A stretch of 64,000 bases of DNA from Crocodylus rhombifer. Lineage: Eukaryota > Chordata > Crocodylia > Crocodylidae. Shown one piece after another: positions 1 to 12,100 of the stretch (the stretch's first letter is position 1; every line of letters begins with the position of its first letter). Where the stretch lies: NCBI GenBank assembly GCA_038503035.1, contig JAVSML010001084.1:8817-72816 (forward strand). The letters run 5' to 3'. Under the pieces are notes generated by a model. It did no database searches and was not told the origin of the DNA. It saw nothing but the letters and a program-made list of their open reading frames with translations. The translations under genes were made by a program, and so were the position numbers.

Positions 1-19
1 TGCATGTGAATTGTTTCAG

Positions 20-166
20 AGAGGAAAAAGGAAGGTCCAAGAGCAGTGTGAAAACATAAGAAGAAATTCTTCCAGTACCAGAAAAGCAAGCCAGCTGCAG
101 AATGGCCAAGTGGTGGAAGCAGTTACGTTGTTTGAGGTGGTCAGTGTGGGCAAGCGTGCTATGCAG
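20..166 (+). CDS. STAG3: STAG exon 1 of window
   Basis: Acceptor ttgtttcag, donor CAG|gtaact; 147 nt, phase 0 to 0, residues 1-49. A basic, low-complexity N-terminal tail (RGKRKVQEQ) leads into [13 protein letters not shown], which matches the SA-family segment just before the STAG domain. The start codon lies upstream of the window. Confidence 0.85.
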
Positions 167-3100
167 GTAACTCCAGTGTTGGGAATGGAATGGTTTAGAC
201 AAGTGATTTCATCTGGCCCATGGAGCTGAGATATTGGTGGTGTTTTGAATGCGCCTGGGGGCGGGGCACTGGGGAGAGGCAGGTTCCACGGCAGATTGTA
301 CACGTGACGAAGGTGGTGAGAAGCATCAGTGGCTAGGCTGGAAGACTGTCTTGGATTGAGTTGGATTATTTCAGCCTGTTTTAAAAGGTTGCTGATCTCT
401 GTTCTAAGTAGATCTGCTGGGGAGGGAGAAGGGGGAAGCAGGAAGGGGAGATGGATGTAGATTTCTGTTGTTTAATTTTAGTAATTTTGGAATCTGTTGA
501 CTCCTGGCCTAATCTTTGTTACATTGCCAGCTGAAAAAATCTGGCATTTTTGCCAAGGTGCCTGCTAAATTTACACTTAAAGTTAGTATAATTAGAAGGG
601 AAGGGATCTTTGGGAAAACTATCCAAAAAAAAGATTCTTAAGGTCAGTCTTCTTAAGTAGTATTTTAGCACTTGAAAGGGGAGAGGGTTGATTTTTAAAA
701 ATCAAGTGGTTCATCAGTAGAAACTGCAAATGGTTTTAGGCTTTTGAAAATCAGGATACTAACTGAGCATTCTAATTTTGGCATCACTTTAGATATCTTG
801 GCTCTTATCTCTCAGTTCCAATAATGTGATATTTGATAGCATTTTATAAAATATTTGATTTCCTGTTTTTCTGTTATAGTCAATAATTGTTTTCCATTAC
901 TAAAGAAAGCTATACAAAATCAGGGGAGTGGAAATCTACTTAAAAATATATTGGGCCCTAGACCTGGACCTTTCACCGTGTTTTGTGCTGATGGACCTGT
1001 GTACCCATGCAGAGCCTTGTTGACTTGAAAAGGGCTCCTTGGAGACCTTGGGTCTAGCCAGGTCAAGCACTTGCAGAAACAGGTCCTTTGTTTTACTATT
1101 CAATTTGCAGTAGATAGTACATGAACTAACTCTTGTTCATGTTCCCTCGCAGTCTTTTGCACAAATGGATTGCTGATGAGGACGGACAAGTGAACTTCCC
1201 AGGATCATTGCTGATATTAATTATGTGGTTGTTCACAGTTTAAATGGCATCTTTCATTTAGAAGGAATTCTGGCTTTGAAGTGTGGGCAAAGCACCTGTG
1301 GGCCTTTTTGTTCTTTCTCTCTCAATCTTTCCTGCTCTTATTCCTAAAGAGAAGTACCACCATTATGTAAGATTTCACCCTATTCTTTCTGAAGTGGTTT
1401 ACTGCAAAAAAATAAATGGAAATTTATTAATGTTAGATGCATTATATTATAGAATGCTTGAACCTGTGATTTTCAACCATCTATCATTGTTTTTTCTGTA
1501 ACTTGTTTTAGTCTGTGGTAGATGACTGGGTTGAAGCATATAAACAAGATCGAGATGTGGCACTCCTGGATCTGATTAACTTCTTCATTCAATGTTCAGG
1601 CTGTCAAGGTAATTCTGTGTAGTGCTGGTATTTCCTTTGATTGGTCAGTAGCCGAGAGACTTATAAAATAGGCTTCTTGGGGCTGAAATGTACTGTTTAA
1701 TAGATTGTTTACTCCAAATCTGGATTGTAATCTGCTCTAGGCAAATCAAATTTCCTACTCCTACTTGTTTTTTGAGCTGTGTAATTTAAGCGCTACCATA
1801 ATTAGATGTGGACAAGCTCATCTAATGCTCTGTGCCATTACCCTATTACTAGTGTTCCGCGTTTTCAGTTTTTACTGAATTTCACCACTAAATGACCTGA
1901 TACTTTTTTTTTTATTAAAGTTATTTGGTTTTTACTGATTTACACTTGTTTTTTAATTCACTCAATTTTATTTTTATGAAATACAAAACTGTCTATCGAG
2001 ATGGGATTGCAGCACTGAAGCTGAAGCAATTGTTATATGTAAAACTCACTCCACACACAACATGGAGCCAGTCAGATTAAATGAGATTAAATTGTTAATA
2101 TCGTGCCACGATTGGCTCATGTGACATAAATAGGTGCTTAGTGCTTCCATTTAATGTGGGGCTGGATAAAAACATACACAGGGGAAAAAAAAAGTAAAAG
2201 ATGGGTAGAAAGCGCAAATCTCTATGTGGATATAGCTGTGAAAATCAGTATTCAGAAGTTTTCAAAAAGAGTAAAAGGGAGGTGAAGAGGATGCATTGCA
2301 TTGCAAGTACTGTGGCATTGAAGTTAGTTCTCATGCCGACAGGATAAAAGAACATGTAGAAAGCAAGCAACACATTAAAATTAAAGAAGCATGTGATTAG
2401 GGATAAGCAAAAGTTGGACTTTATTTTTATTTTTTAAATCCTTGTCTATGGATACTGTAGGGAGTTACGACAGTAGGATGATGGTACTTCTGTTGCGTAC
2501 AACTATTTCTTGCTGTAATACAAATGTAGAAACTGTTTAAACATATGTATGAATTGTCAGCATACTAAAAAGTAAAGATGTATACATTTATTGTTGTTAT
2601 TTTCCCCGATTTAAACCGTTTTTCCCCTTTTCTTCCTTTTATCCTTGATTTCAACTCAGTTTGTATGTTTGGAAGATAAATGCTGAAAAATTCCCGGAAT
2701 TTTTTTTGGAAAGTAAAACCTGAAAATGCGTAACACTACCTGTTACTTAGAATAATGATTTTCATATGGGCTGAGATAAAAATTTGTAATGGGGTAGCTC
2801 TTGGAGTACTATTTTACATTCACTGAGTACCTTTCATTTGAAAATAAAGTCAATATGCTCCCAAATAGAGACTCACTTTTCAGTGGCTGGAGGAATAATA
2901 GCTCTTGCTTCCTTCCAGCTACTTCCTGCAAGTTGACTGTATGTAATTGTTTCCAGAACAAGCATATAGAAAACAGTAGTGACTTGAAGCTTCAGAATGG
3001 CAGATAGGGAGTGAAGAGGAAGACATTGTCCCATTGAAACTGGTAGGGGTAGGAGGCAGGTAGAATGTAACTTCTGCACTTGAGATGTCTCTGGCACTCT

Positions 3101-6100
3101 GGCACTGACATTGCTGCCACGAGTCAGTGGGCAAGAGTTTGCTCTCCACACTTCATCTGAAATCCAGCACCTTCTCCAGCACCATGTCTCCTAGCATTAA
3201 GTTACTGCAAAGGAGACAGTGTCAGGCAATGAAGCAGCGTGATTGATTTCTTCAGCATTTCCCTAGCAATTTTGATTTCAAGTACTGAACTGTCTGCAGT
3301 GTGCTTAGTTTCTGAAAAGGTAGGGCTTGAGTGCAGGATAGATAAGTCTATTTTTCCTTATCCTTTTGGATAGAAAAATAGATGGTAGAATCTGTGAATG
3401 TGAATGATGAGGCAGTAATATCTACTGCTGTAGATCTGTTGACCTGTGCCAATGCGAAAACAGGTACAAGAGTTTGAGTTACCCTTTTGGTGCTTGTGAT
3501 TTAAACTGAGGTCACTACAGTAAGAACTGGGTAGTTTTTATAATATTATGTGTTGCTGTAGATTTAAGTGTTGTTTTAATTTCCATTTTTGATTTTTGCC
3601 ACTCTAGGAATGGTGACAGCTGAGATGTTCCAAAGTTTACCCAAGAGTGATGTAATACAGAAAATGACAGAGACCTTTGATGAGGTAGTCAACAAGAAAC
3701 TGATTTCATAAGGCTCATTAAAATGACCAATAAGTTTTATTTAACATGCAAATTAGATGGTGTTGTTTTACTCGATATGTCTTCCATTAATGTCTGTATT
3801 CACTCGCTCTTTAAAAATATGATCATGTCCCCTAAGGGAAAAGCTTTCTGGACTCCTAAAATGAAAACCAGCATTATATTGGGAGCAAAATACTGGAGTG
3901 TATTCTTGTTTCTGAAACGGGTAGTGGCAGAGTGGTTAAAGTATCTTGTTATAGCTCTAGGATTACAAGTTTGATCCTGCCTCTAGGCTTCTTTTCAGAA
4001 GCTGTGCTAATTGACCCACTTGTTGTTTGGGCTGTTGAACCAAAGAGGATGGGTATGTTGTGTATCTTAACTGTGCTTGCTTACAAGCAGGGATCCTGGT
4101 TTTCTCCGATTTAAAAAAATTCCCAATTTTCGGGTTAAATAAAGTAACCGAAAGTCCACGTTTTTCCGTGATCAAAATGAAACACCACTATTTATGCATC
4201 TATTTATTACACTCGTTCCATTTTAATCACAGAAAAATGTGGATTTTGGGTTACTTTTTTTAACCTGAAAACTGGGAAAAAAATTTTATCGGAAAACCAG
4301 GATCCCTGCTTATCAGGTTACTGTACTCAGGTGAGCCTTGGAAACTAAAATTAAAATGTGAAGAATGTTATGGAGGCTGCAACTCTGCCTGGCAGTCTTA
4401 CCAGTTCTTGCATTTAGCTACTTTTCCCAGTAAAAGCAAGCTAGCAACAAAATGTTTTTCCATTTTATTGTCTATGGAGCGATAAAGATATTTATCTTTG
4501 GTATGTGGTTGGTAAGTGCCCTTTGAAAATACTGAAAATAGTTTAATATTGAGCTGCTAACAAAAGTTACAGTCAGCTGGTACTCTTTTCAGGGTGGATA
4601 AAATTTGATTTATTTAAAAAAAAAATTAAAAAATAGATTTTTTAATTTGTCAGAATTTTTTTTTACTTTTTTAATTTAAATTATAACATTATAAGTGTTC
4701 CTTTTAAACATAAGCCAGCTTAAAATGAAATTTTAAGACAGCATAGGCTAAGGTACAAATTTATTATGATTTTAATATTATAAAAGACTTTGTCTGTCTG
4801 TTTGTCTGTCCGTAATATTGGATTCACACTCTGATAGGTTGTCTGAAACGACCAATCAGAGTGCTCCAAGAGCGTTCTGGACAGGAGGTGGCGGTGGCGG
4901 CTCAGCAGCAGAGTGCCATAATGACAGCAGGGACAGAGTGGCTGGAGCGGGAGAAAAGGCCAGAGCTGCTGGCTTTGCCTCCCCCATCCCCCCCGGCCCT
5001 GGTCCTTGCAGGCGGTGGTGACAGAGCAGGGGAGCGAGTGGCGGCAGAGTACTGGCCGAGGGGGGCAGAGGGGATGGTGAAGCAAGCTCTCCCTCCTCAC
5101 CTTTATGGGAACTTTTGGCAGCATGGGGTGGTGGCACTCCGTCCCTCCCCAGTCATTCCTGACAGGCAATTGTCTAGTCTATTAAAATAATATAAAGAAA
5201 ATAATACGTTGAGTCAGTGAGCCACTACTAAAAACTCAAATTAATGGCAGATTTTCTTCTATATAAGGATGAGGGAAAACATCTAACTTTTGAGGTCAAG
5301 CTTAAAAAATATGACACTATTTCATGTATTGGGGGTTTTACGTTGCAAGGCTTGTTGGTGGTATAGTACTGAATGCAAAAGATCAGCAAAGTCCTCACTG
5401 ATCCTAATGCTGGATCCTAGTGTTGGAACCTAATGCTGAAAATGTAGCCAAGATGGAAGTAATTTAGAAGAGGATAATGAAGCAAACCTGAAACTTATAC
5501 CGTATGGCTGCTGTGCTCCTATGATGCTTCTTTTAGCCAAAGATTTAAGAACTCCAAGAACAAAGGAAAATGTTGAAATTGAAAAATGCTTCCCTAGCAA
5601 CCTGGTTGCTTCAGCTTCACTGAACAGATCTGGGAGATCTAAGCTAATTCTCCACCAAGATGTATGATAGAATTCAGTGGTTGACTGCTTTGAGCTTTTT
5701 ATTAAGAACTGGCCTATTCTGATGACCACACGTGCAGAAAATCAAGACAAAATTGATAGACAGGTCATGGCTAAAGTAGTCAACATGGGACTAAAGAGAA
5801 ATGTAGATGATATGCCAAATACACTGAAATGAACCATTCAAGCAGTATATGTTTGCTGAGGATGTTTTGAAGAGAGTTACAGCATTGAACTGGTAGAAGT
5901 CACTAACAAAGCACGTGGAACTAGAGTTTGTTGAAGGGCTAGACCAGCTTTTTTCAGTTGTAGCCTCTTCTGCGGATGCTGAATGGGTATGTCTTTATTT
6001 AGACTGTTTCATTCAAAGCTGAGAAACTTAACTGGGAGCTCAAAAAGCAGGAACGCTTGTTTTTTCTCTTCTAGCCTGTGGAAAAAAAGGGGGAGGAGGA

Positions 6101-9100
6101 TAAGGTTGACAAGTTCTGAAAATTTGAAAAAAAAAAATGGCTCTCTTATTTTAAAGAGACTTAAGCAAATAGGAACTTAAGCTCAAATTACTTTTACCTA
6201 GGCATTTTGGAAATTTACCCCAGAGTATTAAATAATTAGTTTAATTAATTAACCAGAGTTTATACTTCTAATACCATAACAGTAAATACTAGTGTTTAAT
6301 ACATTAGTTAGTTGTTAATGTGTGCCATGTTTTGATTAATAAAAAAAGTTTCTGTATCCAAAACATTAAAGTTATGCTTATGAAATTTGAAATGCTGGTT
6401 TTGCATGTTTAATTAAATTCAACTTGCCATCTTAAAGCAACTTAATACAAATACGAGCAAAATTTAGTTATATAGTGAATAAGAAATATATTTTTCACTG
6501 TTTTATAGTATACTAAAATGTAGGATTTCTAAAAATCCAAATATGTTAAGCTTTATAATTAAATATGTATATATTAAAAATATTACAAGCTATCTACAAT
6601 AAAGGCTCTGTTATCCGGCATCCATGGGGAATGGGGGCTGCCGGTTAATCAAATATGCTGGTTATCTGAGCGCTATACTTCTCTGCAGCCCAGCAGGTTG
6701 GAGGCGTCTTTGACTGTTTGGGCCACTACCCCTCCTGCTGTGTCCAGCGCACCAGGACTTTCACTCCCTGGCGTCAGTGTGCTGGGGGACAGGGAGAGGG
6801 GCCCCATGCAGGTTGCTTTGCCGTGGTCTGTGGTCCACAAGGAAGAAGTGGGACTTGGCTTGTGGCGGCAAAACTGGACATGCCACAGTGGGACAGCTGC
6901 TGGTTAATAGAGCATTCTGAATGGTAAATGCTGGATAACGTAGCTTTTACTGTATATTTAAAAAAATTAACAAACAATGTATAGACTTTTGTTGTTTTTT
7001 AGAGAGAGGTTTATTTTCATTGGTTGACACAACAATTGAAATGTTAATAATACAACTAAGTACACTTTTATATAATTTTGTGTGTGTTTGTGTATGTAGG
7101 AAATATACCAAATCAACTGTAAAAACTAGTTTTAAATCAACATGCTTTAATTGTTGCATCAACTAATGAAAATAAACTTTTCTGTAAAAAACCAACAAAA
7201 ATACAATGGGAAACTTGATTAAAAAATGAATGATTTAAATTAGGCCTTTGGGTTGCTGATTTAAATCAGTGATATAAATCAACTTGATGTAAATCAATCC
7301 ACCCTGACTTTCTCATGTTGTTGATTATTTGAGTTTTATATAACCTTCTTTGACGTGGTAACACTAAAAATGATAATACGTTCATGATATCAAAATATTA
7401 AGTGATAATGATTTATGACATCTTACTAAAGTTCATTATCTTTAAAACTCCTGGCTGCCTCTCATTTATGTTGTCAGGCAAGGTTCTTTGGGTAGATGTG
7501 ATATCATTATTATACCAGTAAATAGTTGGAAAAACATGTTTGCACCCTTTGTCAGGCCTAGGGAGACTCTGTTGTGTGTGGTCCAAGGTACAAAAGAAGC
7601 TAATTTACAACAAGCATGTCTGTGAAAATGCAAATGAATGGAAGTTAGGAAGATGATGGGAAGGGAGGGAAATGTGCTAAGGCATGCAAGTGGCCAGCTG
7701 GAGGCAGGTTACCTGTGGTATCAGATGTCAGATAGGTTCTAATGTGTAATAAATCCAATGTCTGTATTAAGTCCATGATTTTTTGTATCCAGTAGATTTA
7801 TGAAGTGAAGTTTGTAGGCTCTTCTGTTAAAGGTGTTTTGTAAGTTCCCTTTGAGGATTAGAACTGAGAGATCAGAGAGGGGGTGATTGTCTTGTGAGAA
7901 GTGTGCCCCCACAGCTATTTGGATATTTTTGTCTTTGATGGATTTTTGGTGCTCGTTCATTCTGGTGCACAGTTGTTGTTTGGTTCCTCCTACATATTTT
8001 CCATCAGGGCATTTGATGCCCTGAACGAGTTATAGTACATTTCTGGAGATCCAGGAATGGTGATGAATACTGTGTCCTCTTAATAAAATAATAAATCAAA
8101 CTTATATTTTCTGATGTGGGTTCTACAAGTGGAACATTTTTTGCTTGAAAATACATTTCATTAGTACTTGCACCAGATATTCCTCAAGCCCTTTGCTCAA
8201 GCCCTTACCTTTCTTGTAAGGTACCAGTAAATGGAAGAATCTGACTTTTTCAACCCTGACTTTAACTTTCCTAGAGTTCATACTCTTTTAATTCGTAATA
8301 TCAAATTATTAATGAATACTTTTATTAATTTATAATTATAATAATCATTGTGGGTAGTCCTTAATTTACTTGTATTTAAGTAGCCCTATTGAAAGGCATG
8401 AATCCAAAGTGACAGTTCTGGTCAGTTCATTATGTCAATGAAATCAGACATGTTGGGCAGGTGTTGGCAGGGTCAGGGCTACCAACCTGTTGAGGTGCTG
8501 CATTGCAACTTAACTTTTTCAAATTGACCATGATTGTATTATTTAAGATCCAAAAGAGAAGTGTTTTTCAGCACAATTCTAAATACTTCAGTCATTGACT
8601 TTTTTTTCTTATTTCAGGAATGTGGATTCCACATTAGCGTTCTGAAATACTATTTTTTTGCTCTTGTTCTAATAAGAGAATAATTCCTAAAGAACCTTTA
8701 AATTACTTGTGCTGCCTGACGTTTTTAGCAACTTCATCCAGCATTTTGACTCATTTTGTACTCATATGTTAAGACTTGTTTTAAGTCATCATTTCTGCAG
8801 CTGGAATTATGTCTGAAGTGGCTCACTGTGTTTTTGCTGCCTTTAACTGGCTGGAAAAACCGCTTGAAGAACAAACTGATTCCTAATTAAGCTGAAGAAC
8901 ATTGAGCGATTTGTTGAGGGGAGAATTCCAGAACAATTATAATAGTCATTTGTACCACTGAGCACTGTTGACTCGACTGTAAGCTTGGCAGAAAATAGTT
9001 AAATCTGCTAATCAAAACAATTCAGGAGTAATGGAAGTACAAAACTCTAGTAATATGGAGGTCCCTAGCACTTGCTGATGTATAGTAGTTTTGTTCGAGA

Positions 9101-12100
9101 GACTGGGTTTTTTTTTGAGGCTGCAAGGAAATATTTATGGAATTAAGAAACAAAACAAATCTTTACAGCTGTGAACACTTGACCTTATCCTCCATTACTG
9201 TGCAGATAAAATGCTTACTGAAAGCTGTATAGACAAGATATAAGATTAGCTTTTATAGTAATATGCCTGGACTTCATTGGAAGAAATTAAGCTTTAGGTA
9301 AAGTAGATATGTTTGAGACATCAGCGTGGGTCACGTTTTTCGTCGGTTGAGGTAAAAATTAAAGCATGTTGATTTACAACTAAATACAGTTTTTATACAT
9401 GTACACATTTTATATTTTGTGTGCGTGTGTGTGTAAATTACTGTTTGTGTACGTAGGAAATGTACCAAATCTACTTTAAAAATGGTATTTAGTTTTAAAT
9501 CAACATGCTTTAATTGTTATATTAACCAAATGAAAATAAACTTCTTTAAAAAAACAACAACAAAAATACAGTGGAAAAGTTGATTTAAAAAAAAACTCCC
9601 AAAAGAATGATTTAATTCAGGCTTTTGGCTTGCTGATTTCAATCCATGATTTAAACCAATTTGATTTAAATCAGTCCACCCACTTTTGTCCTCATTGTAT
9701 GTCTTCTCTTTCTTTTTATAACATCTCCTTTCTTGCAATAGCTCTTTGTCCTCTTGTTAACTGTATTTCCCACCCCCCTTAGTGGTAAAGTGGATAACAC
9801 TGACCTTTTAAAGTAAAACCAAATGGTAGTGGAAACACTCCATCAGGGAGATTAATGAGGACCTGGGGAGTTCACACTTCTAAACTATTGTCTTGAATAA
9901 ATAACTGTGGATTTAGTGAATTGAACCAAATGGCACTTGATTTGCCTTTGTAAGATTTTAATTGCAAAAGCACAAACTTAACTTTATTTTTACACGCAAA
10001 TTTAGATTTTGTGCAGTCTTTGTATTATACTGTGGCAAAGTCCTATATTATGTAGACCTCAGGTTTGAGATCCTTTTTCTTGGTTTACTTGCAGATATAA
10101 TTTGGCTAAATCTTCAAGAGTGGGATTTAGAAAGGTTGCTGATTTGCCAGAGGGATTACTTAGTCATGACTGGAGATTTTGAAATATGGCTAGCACATAT
10201 AAACATATCTGTACTCCTGTGAATTGGGATTTTCCTGGTGGTTTCTTTCTTTCTTTCTTTTTTTTTTACTGTGCTAAGTTAGATGGTTGGTATCTAATAA
10301 GTATTTAGACAACTGGGGAAAAGTTCTGTATCTTTCTCTTTAGAGTATAGAGGATTGTACTCTGCATGTTTTGGCTGACAAAGTTTATGCAAAGCTTGCC
10401 ATAATTGGAGTGACGATTTTTAAATAAAAACCCATTGAACTTGTATTGAAGCATGTGATAGTTGTAGCTAAAACCAAACCAAGTGGAAAAAGATAAGATA
10501 TTACTGAGTGTGCTGTGATATGCAGGGGTGTATAATAAATACAAACTCAAGTTTAAATGGCATTTTAAACCTTGGCATACAATGTGCATTGTGTGTGTAT
10601 TTTTTTAAGCATTTAAAATCTTTCAGAATGACTTCTGTGCTTCATCAAAAGTCCTTACAATGATGTCTCTCACAATATAGGAAACAGGGTTGCAGTACAA
10701 GAAATTCATGGCATATCCTTGGATTCTGACGGTTACTTGGCCAGTGGACATGGTAAAACAAGACCTTTTACTCAAATTTCCTTTTAACTCTTTGAGTACC
10801 AGTGCAACTTCAAAGTAGCTTTAGATGAATGCTCTTGATTTTAAGCGTGACCACAAGGTGCACCCAGGGGCTTCAGAAGAAATTGAAAAAGCTCAGCATC
10901 TTCATTCAGCCTTTTATCAGATAGTAAATGTATGACAATTCTGCATTGGTTTTTTTTTTAATTGGCTGTGTTGAAATCCAAGACCAGTACCCAAGTGTGG
11001 TTTTTTTTTTCTCTCTCTCTCTTTCCAGCTGGTTTTAATTTATGTTTGTTACCTCTCCCTCTCACTTCTTGCCCACAAATACCTCAAAAACAATTCTTCT
11101 AGATTTACATTACCACTGCAGAGTAACTGAATACCCCATACTCAGCAACAATTCTATCCAAATGGAACATGATCTCTACCATTTATGTCTTTTTTCTATT
11201 GACTGTAGTTGTTGTGTCTCCAGGAGAGATGCCGTGGTTATTCCACAAAGGGCTGCAAATCCTCTTACGCCACTAGTTATGCACAACATAATTTACACTT
11301 CTTCTGTGGTAGGGATCTGTAACAGATTGGTTCTTAAGGTGTTTTATCCTTACTGTCACTCTTTACTGCAGTCACCTCTGTGAATATGGGAGTCAGAGGT
11401 GTTTTCTAAAATGGTGAGGTTACAGCCCCATGAGGGCTTTAAAGGTTAACATGGTCTCCTTCATGAAGCAGGAGAACTTCTGCCTGAACTGATGAGAAAC
11501 TATAACAAAAACTGAAATGGGACAGTCCTTTTACAGATGCAAATGGAGAGAAATTCAAGCAGCAAATAGGCTGGCCATTTCAAAATAAATGTGTTTTTTT
11601 TATACTTCTTCTCTTTTCCCCTACCCTTCCTTTCCCTGTAGGACAATGAAGACTATCCCCTTATCAAGCCAGGACCCTACTGGAAGAAGTTCAAAGCCAA
11701 TTTCTGCGAGTTCACTGCAGTGCTGATCCAGCAGTGCCAGTGCAGCATCCTTTATGATAGTTACCTAATGGATACAGTCATCTCGCTGCTCACAGGGCTA
11801 GCAGACTCAATGGTCAGAGCATTTAGGCACACCAGCACTTTAGCAGGTAAACATACCTCCCATTGCTGCCACTAGAGTTTTAATGATTAACGTGGTAAAA
11901 GAAACAAAGTGATCAAAAGTTAAAGGACTGTCAGCTTTGTAAGGCAGAGATTGTCTTTCTTTGTGTCTTGACAGTACCTAGCATGTTATAGTTGTGTCTG
12001 TAATATAAATAACTCACTTCAGCATGTATCGGACAGAAATGTAGATGTGGTAGGGTTAGACTTCAGGCTTTAGGTAAAGCAGATGTGTTGAAGACTTCAG

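Larger units (their letters stand above)
4590..7306 (+). mobile_element. hAT DNA transposon, degraded, with nested inserts
   Basis: The termini are cagggtggat...tttgattta on the left and aaatcaatccaccctg on the right, an inverted pair. The flanking 8-mers actctttt and actttctc match at only 5 of 8. Inside are a dead transposase (about 5467-5960), a GC-rich insertion (about 4770-5200) and a Tigger-like MITE (about 6594-6953). A second copy of its right end lies at about 9353-9682. Confidence 0.75.

Noticed and set aside
3917..3985. Functional tRNA gene
   Set aside because: A- and B-box-like strings exist, but no closed acceptor stem could be drawn; it fits a SINE head.
4720..5169. 149-codon minus-strand frame
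   Set aside because: It follows the GC-rich insertion, is proline/leucine low-complexity and matches no family.
11042..11383. 113-codon + frame upstream of exon 4
   Set aside because: No splice signals or family match; it contains ordinary intron sequence.
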